Part shown: positions 1 to 6,715 of the stretch, piece after piece | Numbering within the stretch: position 1 is the first letter of the stretch | Layout of the letters: each line of letters begins with the position of its first letter | Source: an uncultured Prevotella sp. | GTDB taxonomy: Bacteria; Bacteroidota; Bacteroidia; Bacteroidales; Bacteroidaceae | Assembly: GCA_934219025.1 (NCBI GenBank) | Contig: CAKQDG010000105.1 | Location: forward strand, 1 to 7,246 | Direction of reading: 5' to 3' | Length of the DNA stretch: 7,246 nucleotides | Notes under the pieces: generated by a model | Database searches by the model: none | What the model was told of the DNA's origin: nothing | Seen by the model: the letters and a program-made list of their open reading frames with translations, nothing else | Position numbers and translations under genes: made by a program

Positions 1-1092
1 ATTTTCCACCTCTGTAGGAGCGACCTTATATCCGCCAACATTTATCACATCACCATCACGCCCTTTCAAGCGCAATCGCCCCTTATCGTCTATATATCCC
101 AAATCTGAAGTATGAACAGCATCATCGTACAACACAGAAGCTGTAAGTTCTGCATCCCCGATATAACCAGTCATAAGAGTTTCGCCCACACATGCTACAT
201 GGCCATCAGATGATATACGTATTCCGGAATGGCGCATAGGTTTACCGAGACATCCGGCGATACATTCACCGTCGTTGAAGTTATACGTTGCAACGATACC
301 AGTTTCCGTAGAGGCGTAAGTATTGTATAGCCTGGAGTATGGCAATATACCACACAAGCGTTCCATATCCCCCTGGGTTATAGCTGCGGCACCAGTCTCG
401 ATAAAATCTATCTTATGCGACAAACAGCACAACTTGTCCTCGGCAAATTGCATCAATATTCTGATACTTGCCGGCACAAGGAATGTTGCGACCTTGCCAG
501 GAGCAGTCTCCATAGCAGAAAGCAACGAGTTCATATCCTTTATCCCCTCCGTAATCACTATGGTTCCTCCGAGATAAATCATGGGATAAAGTTTTGACAA
601 ACTACCAATATGATTTAGCGGTCCGCTAATTACAAAAGAGAGGTCTACCGTGAAATGCTGTGCATCAATAAGATTCTCGGCATCGGCAATTATTGTCTGA
701 TGACTTATCATAACTCCTTTCTGCTTCCCTGTTGTACCTGTTGTAAATAGGACATCAGCCACATTCTCTGGAACTGCACATTCTCCCGAATCGTCATTAT
801 AGTCGGCAAATCTATTTGTTATAGCTACAAAGACATTCTCCGGAGTATCCTTTTCTAAAGGTACGGCAATTTTACCAGACAGATGTATCGCCAGATAATC
901 AACGATAAAATCTACCGTCTGAGAAGAGCGGAAGACAACAAATCGTCCCGTATGTTCCTCTTTCAGTTTTATCGTTCTTTCCATAACCATACCTAAAAGA
1001 GCAGCATACGAATACGAGCGATCCCCAACAACTACAGCGGTTTTTCCAGGATGCGCCTTGGCGTTATTCAGAAAATATTCTTCAAGCCTCAT
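1..1092 (-). CDS. AMP-dependent acyl/aryl-acid ligase (ANL superfamily), 3' end cut by window edge
   Basis: Probably adenylates a carboxylic acid with ATP and passes it to a phosphopantetheine thiol, most likely on the carrier protein encoded just upstream. I translated 364 codons, open to the window edge. Visible ANL motifs in order: phosphate-binding loop FTTGTTGKQKG at residues 116-126; PLNHIGS near 158-164; YASTET at 259-264 (the YGxTE motif); TSDLGY at 328-333 (the TGDxG motif, with S for G); and GRDGDVINVGGYKV at 344-357, the hinge region. The C-terminal subdomain with the catalytic lysine lies beyond the left edge; full-length relatives have about 450 residues. ATG at 1092 is the first in-frame start after the carrier protein stop, 25 bases away, and begins the normal family N-terminus. 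In aryl polyene clusters such a ligase activates 4-hydroxybenzoate; here the substrate is unknown and a fatty acid is possible. Family sure, substrate inferred. Confidence 0.93.
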   Translation of the reverse strand, partial: MRLEEYFLNNAKAHPGKTAVVVGDRSYSYAALLGMVMERTIKLKEEHTGRFVVFRSSQTVDFIVDYLAIHLSGKIAVPLEKDTPENVFVAITNRFADYNDDSGECAVPENVADVLFTTGTTGKQKGVMISHQTIIADAENLIDAQHFTVDLSFVISGPLNHIGSLSKLYPMIYLGGTIVITEGIKDMNSLLSAMETAPGKVATFLVPASIRILMQFAEDKLCCLSHKIDFIETGAAAITQGDMERLCGILPYSRLYNTYASTETGIVATYNFNDGECIAGCLGKPMRHSGIRISSDGHVACVGETLMTGYIGDAELTASVLYDDAVHTSDLGYIDDKGRLRLKGRDGDVINVGGYKVAPTEVEN

Positions 1093-1117
1093 CACAAGAC
1101 ATTTTAATGCAGACAGA

Positions 1118-1342
1118 TTATTTATCTTCCAACTTTCTCTCAACCATCGCCACAAGACTGTCGATATTCTTGAAATTCTTTGGCGTAACATCAGAATGGT
1201 CGAGTTTCACGCCATATTCCTCAGAAAGGAGCATCAAGATTGTTGTTATTCCCAAAGAATCCAGTTCACCGAAAAGGAAATCAGAATCAACGTCTACCAA
1301 TGGCAGAGCTTCTTCAAGTATCGAATGTATTTTTTCTCTCAT
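1118..1342 (-). CDS. Acyl carrier protein, stand-alone
   Basis: A 74-residue cytosolic carrier protein that holds a growing acyl chain as a thioester. The DSLG motif is at residues 28-31, with Ser29 (codon 1256-1258) as the expected 4'-phosphopantetheine attachment site. Around it lie acidic helices typical of the fold: an N-terminal helix (residues 3-15), a helix after the serine (29-43, ending LLSEEYGV), and a C-terminal helix (60-72). The length matches the usual 70-85 residues. It differs from the housekeeping fatty acid AcpP in motif context (GELDSLG rather than the usual GADSLD-type sequence), so I read it as a pathway-specific carrier. It sits 59 bases downstream of the exporter fusion and 25 bases upstream of the ligase, which suggests it is the ligase's loading partner. 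An AGGA lies only two bases before the ATG, too close to be a standard ribosome binding site. Confidence 0.92.
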   Translation of the reverse strand: MREKIHSILEEALPLVDVDSDFLFGELDSLGITTILMLLSEEYGVKLDHSDVTPKNFKNIDSLVAMVERKLEDK

Positions 1343-1362
1343 AATCCTATTAATTTTATTAT

Positions 1363-1426
1363 TTGTATTTCAATATTTAAATTTTTCAATCTTACAATTC
1401 TTCAATCTTTCAATATTTCAATATTT
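1363..1426 (-). repeat. 8-bp tandem repeat array spanning the stop codon of the exporter fusion gene
   Basis: Read on the minus strand from 1426 to 1363, the sequence divides exactly into eight octamers: AAATATTG, AAATATTG, AAAGATTG, AAGAATTG, TAAGATTG, AAAAATTT, AAATATTG, AAATACAA. Three copies are identical and the others differ at one to three positions, so the period is eight with no indels. The first three copies encode the last residues of the fusion protein (NIEILKD), and its TGA at 1402-1404 falls at the junction of copies three and four. The rest fills most of the spacer before the carrier protein gene. Because eight is not a multiple of three, a gain or loss of a copy inside the coding part would change the C-terminus. 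The repeats are seen directly; any role is unknown. Confidence 0.85.
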
Positions 1427-4400
1427 CCCGCGAGTTTTTCTGCACTGTAGCTCAAGACGTCAGCTTTCTCTTCATCATGCATAACGACCTGTACTTTCGC
1501 CTTTGGATAAACAAGCGCACAAAGCAATGCAAGTTCGCCATATCCGTCGTCATTCAACCGGATAATGTCGAGACCGGCAAACGACTTAACCTGCATAGCA
1601 TAATTTTCTGTTTTCTTCAAATTACGCACAACAGACGCAAAGATGTCCACTCCCTTATAGCGATAACGGTCTTTTACAATTGGGGCATAATAATCAACCG
1701 TCTCTATTTTCTTCTTTATATTAAAATATTCATCAATATAATATTCATGAACAGCCTTTGTAAGCTCTACATAGTCTTTGCCCCACTCCATCTCTTGACG
1801 ATGAATAACAGGACGCACAAAGACCGACAGCTCTCCACTATAGACACAGAAACTATTGCGAGGCAAGACATGGTTGAAACCATGAATGAAAACGGGCAAG
1901 ATATCGATGTTCAACTTCTCTGCGAGATAGAACGCTCCCTTATGGAAGCGGAGTATCGAACTGCTACAATTTCGCCCACCCTCAGGAAATACAACAAAGC
2001 TGTAGCCTTTGTCTACATATTTATGGAACCTGCCCATATCCTGCAAAGCGGTATCATCCAGAGATATAAACTCCATCCAACGGAAAATTCTTCTGACAAA
2101 TAGGTTTGAACTTGGATTGCCGTTTGATACAAGTATCAGTTTCTCGTTGAGAGCCATAAATACAGCGGCATCGAGCATTGACTGGTGATTGCATACCACG
2201 ACTTTCGGCTCTGTGAAAATCTCATTTCCCAGCGGATTATTGATGTTAAATTTCACTCCCGGTATATGCTTCAAATCATAGGCATACAATCTGCGGATAT
2301 ATCTGCGGAAGCGCAATGTCTTGTTCTCGTTTTTCTTTGTAACGACAAACAGCAGGAAGCCATAGACATATACTGTGGCAAGCTGCAAGAAAAACACTGT
2401 TGCTGACCATGCCATACGGAGAAGTGGCAAAAGAGACACTGGACGCTGACGATATCCTTTTTTGTTTTTTACAAGGAAGTTGAAAATGAGCGGCGGGAAC
2501 AGATATGCCATCAACACAACGGAGAACATTCCGGCTATGGTTACTTGTGCCAGCGAATGTAACGCAGGATGTTTTGCCACGATTAGTGTTCCTATTCCTA
2601 TAAACATAATCAGGGCGGATATGATTATGGAATTCTTGTATGACGCAAGCATCTTTCGCCGGTATGCATACTCGTAGCATGCGCCCTCGGTCATAAATAT
2701 GGTGTAGTCGTCGCCTTGTCCGAAGATGAATGTAGCGAGGATGATATTCACGATATTAAACTGAATGCCGAACATTGCCATGATGCCCAATATCCATATC
2801 CAGCTCACAGCCATCGGCACAAACGACAGAATGGCGAGTTCTATGCTGCCGAGCGACATCCACAGAAAGAAGAACACGATGCAACCGCAGGCCCAACCGA
2901 TATAGTTGAAATCGTCTGACAGGTTATTTGCTATAGCACTGTTCATGCTCTGCACGTCAAAGCCATAACCTCCATGCTTACTGATTATCTCTTCCACCTT
3001 GTCTACATCCGTCTGCTTTACGGAAAGGACATCCACGATATTGTATTTTCCGTTAATACTGTCGCAACTGACGTTTGAAGAGAAGGCAGACTTTGTGAGA
3101 ACATCGAAATATGCCACAGGCTTTACAGTGTATTCTCCGTTCAGAAGAGTGCTGAAATCTTCAAAAGATTCCTTTGAAAAGCCCTCTGTCACACCTTCAC
3201 GAAGAAGCTGTGCAGTAAGTTTTTCTTTGTATTTTGCAACAAAGTTATGCCACAAGCCAAGACGATGCTGTTGTTCTTTTTCAGAACAGATAAACTGTTT
3301 CAGCCCGGCATGACGCTTTACCAAACCTTCACGTTTCATTTCAGAAAAACAATTTTGCATTGCCTTACTCTTGTCAAGAGCTGCATCGATAGAGGAGGCA
3401 GTAGACACGGCATACACCTTTTGGTCATTGCCAGCATTTGTCATCATCTTCTGGAAGTAAGCCATATCCAGTTTCTGTTCATCCGTCATATAATTGATAT
3501 GTCCCATATTGGCATCAAACTTAGTATCGAAGCTATACCATGCAAAGACGACGGTCAATACTGCAACTGCAGCAACAACAAAAGGTTTATTCTCAAGCGA
3601 CACATCTCCCAATTTATTGAAGAAGGATTTTTCCTCGTGCTTCTTCACCGCCGTTACGTGTGGCAGGAAGAGAAGGACGAAGAGTATTGTACCAATGAGC
3701 AGGAAGGAAGCAAACAGTCCCAAGTCGCGCATCGCCACAGACTGCAGCGGAACGAGGGCAAGGAATGCTCCAACAGTAGTTATATTGCCCACGACAAGCG
3801 GCATTACGATTTCCTTCAGAGCCTTTTTCTTGTCGGGTGTATGAGATAGGTGAGCGATGAAATGTAATGGATAGTTCACTGCTATTCCCACAATGACTGA
3901 TGATATTCCGATAACGATAATCGACACGCTGTTGTGTACCAATGCCAGACACCCCATTGCAAAGAGCCATCCCCAGGCTATCGACACGGCGATAAGAAGA
4001 AGGTTTTTCCAACTGCGGAACGACAGGAATAACAGGGCAAGAATAAGAACTACGGCGAGCGACACCGACAGGATACTGTCGGTCTTTATCTGCGAGGCAT
4101 TGCCAACGGCAATTACCGGTCCACCGATAACATGAATGTCGATATTCTTATATTCTGCAGTTGTGGATTCTGCCACGGAACGCAAGAGAGAAATCAACTG
4201 CGTGTTGTGTTCCGTCTCGCTGGCGCCAAACGGGGAGTTTACCATCACGATGGCGCGCTGCATGTCGGGCGAGAATATGTAGCCGTCGTACATCTCGTAT
4301 TTCAGTCCACTGTCGGTATGCTGAAGTTGTTCCACAATAGGAGTGAACAGATTAAGCGGGTCGCGCTGGATATTGTCGGCAAGGATTCCGCCCGACGGGA

Positions 4401-4890
4401 ACATAAGCATCTGCTTGTCTTGCTGCAATTGTTTCTTGATATATCCCGGTTGGCTAATCAGCGAGTCCATACGGTGGTAGTCGTTCTCCGTGAGGAAATA
4501 CGGGATGTTGCCATAAACAAAATCCGTAATGTCCGTGAGTTTTTCAATATCCACCTGTGCCGTCAGGTCTTTCGCCATACCAGAGGAATCCTTATCGGCA
4601 AGCGTAGAGACATAACTTTCTATTGCCGCCACCATAACGTCGGGATCAATTTTCGTCGAGTCGCGATACTGGAACACGGCGAAAATTTTGTTTGCTCCGG
4701 CAATATCCTGATAAACATTCAGGGCATTGTGATGATTGCCGTCGAGAGGAAGGAAGTCGGCAATATCCTCCTTGTAGTTTAGCCTCAGCACCGACATCAC
4801 GAGCAATGCGGTAACAAGCAAGAACGACAGGAGAGCTGTCATTCTGTTATTCCGTAAATAGGTGTATATTTTTAGAATGAGCTGTGTCAT
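1402..4890 (-). CDS. MMPL/RND-family exporter fused to a PlsC-like acyltransferase with a methyltransferase-like C-terminal remnant
   Basis: An 1162-residue inner-membrane fusion protein. Residues 1-806 have RND/MMPL architecture: TM1 at 17-36, a large periplasmic domain (37-268), five helices (270-291, 297-318, 321-341, 361-383, 389-411), then the repeat of that pattern with TM7 at 436-453, a second periplasmic domain (454-660) and five helices between 662 and 806. The second-half proton-relay position reads GDDYTIF (Asp728-Tyr729); the matching first-half site reads VNYPLHF (Asn339). An extra hydrophobic segment (826-850) leads to a cytosolic acyltransferase domain, about 880-1035, with NHQSMLD at 901-907 (His902, Asp907, the HX4D pair) and FPEGGRN at 968-974. 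Residues 1066-1162 resemble the beginning of a class I methyltransferase. Such MMPL-acyltransferase fusions occur in aryl polyene/flexirubin clusters, where lipid or polyene transport is the proposed job. The stop codon lies in an 8-bp tandem repeat. The MMPL and acyltransferase calls are firm, the cargo is inferred. Confidence 0.93.
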   Translation of the reverse strand: MTQLILKIYTYLRNNRMTALLSFLLVTALLVMSVLRLNYKEDIADFLPLDGNHHNALNVYQDIAGANKIFAVFQYRDSTKIDPDVMVAAIESYVSTLADKDSSGMAKDLTAQVDIEKLTDITDFVYGNIPYFLTENDYHRMDSLISQPGYIKKQLQQDKQMLMFPSGGILADNIQRDPLNLFTPIVEQLQHTDSGLKYEMYDGYIFSPDMQRAIVMVNSPFGASETEHNTQLISLLRSVAESTTAEYKNIDIHVIGGPVIAVGNASQIKTDSILSVSLAVVLILALLFLSFRSWKNLLLIAVSIAWGWLFAMGCLALVHNSVSIIVIGISSVIVGIAVNYPLHFIAHLSHTPDKKKALKEIVMPLVVGNITTVGAFLALVPLQSVAMRDLGLFASFLLIGTILFVLLFLPHVTAVKKHEEKSFFNKLGDVSLENKPFVVAAVAVLTVVFAWYSFDTKFDANMGHINYMTDEQKLDMAYFQKMMTNAGNDQKVYAVSTASSIDAALDKSKAMQNCFSEMKREGLVKRHAGLKQFICSEKEQQHRLGLWHNFVAKYKEKLTAQLLREGVTEGFSKESFEDFSTLLNGEYTVKPVAYFDVLTKSAFSSNVSCDSINGKYNIVDVLSVKQTDVDKVEEIISKHGGYGFDVQSMNSAIANNLSDDFNYIGWACGCIVFFFLWMSLGSIELAILSFVPMAVSWIWILGIMAMFGIQFNIVNIILATFIFGQGDDYTIFMTEGACYEYAYRRKMLASYKNSIIISALIMFIGIGTLIVAKHPALHSLAQVTIAGMFSVVLMAYLFPPLIFNFLVKNKKGYRQRPVSLLPLLRMAWSATVFFLQLATVYVYGFLLFVVTKKNENKTLRFRRYIRRLYAYDLKHIPGVKFNINNPLGNEIFTEPKVVVCNHQSMLDAAVFMALNEKLILVSNGNPSSNLFVRRIFRWMEFISLDDTALQDMGRFHKYVDKGYSFVVFPEGGRNCSSSILRFHKGAFYLAEKLNIDILPVFIHGFNHVLPRNSFCVYSGELSVFVRPVIHRQEMEWGKDYVELTKAVHEYYIDEYFNIKKKIETVDYYAPIVKDRYRYKGVDIFASVVRNLKKTENYAMQVKSFAGLDIIRLNDDGYGELALLCALVYPKAKVQVVMHDEEKADVLSYSAEKLAGNIEILKD

Positions 4891-4902
4891 TATATTCTTT
4901 TT

Positions 4903-4929
4903 TTATAGGATTATAGGACTTATGGGACT
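4903..4929. repeat. Degenerate ~9-bp tandem repeat in the spacer upstream of the exporter fusion gene
   Basis: On the plus strand the spacer holds three imperfect adjacent units: TTATAGGA, TTATAGGAC and TTATGGGAC. The first is one base shorter and the third has one substitution. They begin 13 bases before the fusion gene's ATG, so they occupy its untranslated leader if transcription enters from the acyltransferase gene. No protein or hairpin explains them. They resemble low-complexity spacer repeats I associate with Bacteroidales genomes, but that is memory and not a search result. Confidence 0.6.
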
Positions 4930-4959
4930 AATAAAGGAACGAGAAGTAAAAGAGTAATA

Positions 4960-4987
4960 CCCTAATTCTTCACTCTTAATTTTCATT
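4960..4987 (-). repeat. Degenerate 7-bp tandem repeat spanning the stop codon of the acyltransferase gene
   Basis: Read on the minus strand from 4987 to 4960 the sequence splits into AATGAAA, ATTAAGA, GTGAAGA and ATTAGGG. The two middle copies share the form RTKAAGA and the outer ones are diverged. The acyltransferase TGA (4983-4985) lies in the first copy. An imperfect stem (AAGAGTGA at 4977-4970 with TTACTCTT at 4957-4950, one G-U pair) overlaps the array, but only a short T run follows, so I do not call a terminator. Confidence 0.5.
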
Positions 4988-6113
4988 CCCCACTATTAGC
5001 CACCGGATTGGCATAAATACCGAGATAGATATCAAAGAGCTGTTCGACGTCGCAGGTATCATAGAACGTCAGTTTGTTGAGATGCTTTATGAACTCAGCC
5101 TTTTCCTGATCACTGTATTTGTCTGCATTCTTCTGTGTGCCATAACGCATGTCGTAGGCAATATAATTGTTGGGATAAAGTCTGTAGGCCGGACGGATTC
5201 TGCTGTCGATGAGTTGTGCCACAGCCTTATGGTATTCATTGTTGGTAAGCTGCTCCATCGCCTGCAGTTCTGCATGTATTATCGGTTCGCATATTTCTAT
5301 ATGCACCCTACCCTTTGGTTGCACAATACCAGTAAGAATACTTGTAAGGTCTTCACCCGGTTTTTTTGTGTATCTGGCAAACTGTGTCTCGTAAAGCTCC
5401 AATGTCTTCAGTATGTCACACGATTCCCACTCATAGGAGATACTGACTGGAACGATGTTCAAGTCGGCAATAGCCTTAATTTTGTCCCCGGGCTCGCTCA
5501 TGCAGAACATCTTTATTATCCCCTGGTCGGTAGTGTCGTTGCCGTCTTTCGTTCTGCCGTTGCGTTGGGCAATCCACACACTCTGTTTTTTTTCTTTTAT
5601 CGTGTAACGAATATAGTCGGAAAGGTGCTTAGAACTGCGGTAGAACTCTTTGATGCTTCCCCCTGGGCGTTCCACTTTAAACATCTTGTTGCTCTTACCG
5701 ATATCTACAATGAGCTGATTCATCATCAGATTTGCGCCGAAAGTTATCTCCGTTGTGTCGAAGCCGTGCTTCACAAGCGAATATTGCAGCAGACTTGAGT
5801 CGAGCATAATGTCGCGATGGTTTGACACATACAGATACGACTTGTCTGGCGACAGACGGTCGAGTCCGCTGCACGAGTATTCCGTAGTGCTGTTTTCTAT
5901 CACACGCTCATTAACGAGAGCCATCGTCTCCCTTTGGAAATCTTCAATCGTTTTATATCCGGCGATACGTTTCCTCACTTCATCAATCGGTTCGTCGGGA
6001 TAGACATACGAAGAGAGTATCGGAAACGAACTGCTTTCGGCTATGCGTTGCATAGCTGCCGGAATCTCTTCCTCATAGTAGGGACGTATATCGTCAAAAT
6101 TCGGTGTTGTCAT
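4983..6113 (-). CDS. Acyltransferase of the glycerophosphate/lysophospholipid acyltransferase superfamily
   Basis: A 376-residue, mostly soluble protein predicted to move an acyl group from a thioester donor to a lipid or other hydroxyl acceptor, probably at the inner face of the inner membrane. Motif I is NHRDIMLD at residues 98-105: His99 with Asp101 and Asp105 rather than the usual His and Asp five positions apart. The acceptor-binding block reads IAQRNGRTKDG (181-191), in the place of FPEGTRS in PlsC, and VPVSISYEWE (221-230) fits motif IV. No clear signal peptide or membrane helix is visible. The C-terminus (LGIYANPVAN) looks natural for this Bacteroidota family, so the protein seems complete. 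It lies 10 bases downstream of the small secreted protein gene and 92 bases upstream of the exporter fusion. It may be a housekeeping lipid enzyme or serve the neighbouring cluster; the sequence does not decide. Confidence 0.85.
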   Translation of the reverse strand: MTTPNFDDIRPYYEEEIPAAMQRIAESSSFPILSSYVYPDEPIDEVRKRIAGYKTIEDFQRETMALVNERVIENSTTEYSCSGLDRLSPDKSYLYVSNHRDIMLDSSLLQYSLVKHGFDTTEITFGANLMMNQLIVDIGKSNKMFKVERPGGSIKEFYRSSKHLSDYIRYTIKEKKQSVWIAQRNGRTKDGNDTTDQGIIKMFCMSEPGDKIKAIADLNIVPVSISYEWESCDILKTLELYETQFARYTKKPGEDLTSILTGIVQPKGRVHIEICEPIIHAELQAMEQLTNNEYHKAVAQLIDSRIRPAYRLYPNNYIAYDMRYGTQKNADKYSDQEKAEFIKHLNKLTFYDTCDVEQLFDIYLGIYANPVANSGE

Positions 6114-6123
6114 ATTTTATATT

Positions 6124-6696
6124 TTATTTCATATAAACAATCTTACGGAAATCACTTGGTTTTATATAAACATCAACACTTCCAATTATATTCGACCTCA
6201 ATGTTTTCAATAAATAAATACGTTGCTTTTCTGCATTTTCATTCAAAAGTACATCAAAACTATTCCATCGTCCATCTTTAACCGATAAATCAATGTAAGC
6301 AAAATCCACAGAATCCTTATATGAAATAAAAGCTTTTGCAACGATACCTGCTTGTTCATTTAAACTTTCGACCCGGATATGTATTTTATATGGAACTGTA
6401 TTTGCTTTATCTTCCACAAACCTATATCCTTTTACAGTTTGGAAGAATGAAGTCTTATACTTATTGATAGCAGCATTTACAAATGAAGGACTTATATCAT
6501 TCTTACCTGCCACATACTCAATAAAATCTTCACAAGACAATCCTGAAAAACTTGTCGTAGACAAATCAACATCAATAGCAAATTCTTTCTGTTTCAAAAA
6601 ATTCTTCTTTATTTGCTTCAATGTTTTCTCATTTTGAGAAAAACAGGTAAAGGCCGCGAACAACAGCAAAATAGATACAGATAATAATCGTCTCAT
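6124..6696 (-). CDS. Secreted or periplasmic protein of unknown function
   Basis: I do not recognise this 190-residue protein. Residues 1-21 form a clear signal peptide: MRR, a hydrophobic core (LLSVSILLLFAAF), and a likely cleavage after FSQ near residue 21. The cysteine at 18 is not in a proper lipobox (AFTC), so a lipoprotein is unlikely. The mature part begins with a lysine-rich helical stretch (23-38), then a mixed region, then what look like beta strands between 101 and 150 (HIRVES, AKAFISY, AYIDLSV) ending in DGRWNSFDVLL. Only one cysteine (55) remains after processing. Base composition is strikingly A/T rich: two 60-base lines I counted gave about 28% and 32% G+C, against about 52% in a line from the adjacent acyltransferase. 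It lies 19 bases after the hydrolase and 10 bases before the acyltransferase, so it is probably co-transcribed. The real start is fixed by the signal peptide. Confidence 0.82.
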   Translation of the reverse strand: MRRLLSVSILLLFAAFTCFSQNEKTLKQIKKNFLKQKEFAIDVDLSTTSFSGLSCEDFIEYVAGKNDISPSFVNAAINKYKTSFFQTVKGYRFVEDKANTVPYKIHIRVESLNEQAGIVAKAFISYKDSVDFAYIDLSVKDGRWNSFDVLLNENAEKQRIYLLKTLRSNIIGSVDVYIKPSDFRKIVYMK

Positions 6697-6715
6697 AACA
6701 CTTTATTTTTATACA

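Noticed and set aside
323..577. Plus-strand open frames of 84 and 60 residues near the left edge
   Set aside because: The minus strand is open from 1092 to 1 and encodes unmistakable ligase motifs through this area.
1343..1401. Promoter between the fusion gene and the carrier protein gene
   Set aside because: I looked for the Bacteroidota -7 element (TAnnTTTG) on the coding strand here and in the 4891-4982 spacer and found none; the sequence is repeat and A/T-rich filler.
1363..1426. CRISPR array
   Set aside because: The units are 8 bp with no unique spacers between them, so this is a simple tandem repeat.
4132..4782. 216-residue open frame on the plus strand
   Set aside because: It lies wholly opposite the exporter fusion gene, in the region encoding the first periplasmic domain, and its translation shows no family motif; a shadow of the real gene.
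4950..4977. Possible terminator hairpin after the acyltransferase gene
   Set aside because: The stem is eight pairs with one G-U and a 12-base loop, is A/T rich, overlaps the 7-bp repeat, and is followed by only a short T run; too weak to call.
5082..5798. 238-residue open frame on the plus strand
   Set aside because: Opposite the acyltransferase gene. Its hydrophobic start comes from the complement of lysine- and glutamate-rich codons; no motif, and the minus-strand gene is well supported.
6643..6645. Lipoprotein signal in the unknown secreted protein (Cys18)
   Set aside because: The residues before the cysteine are AFT, which do not fit a lipobox, while FSQ a few residues later fits ordinary signal peptidase cleavage.
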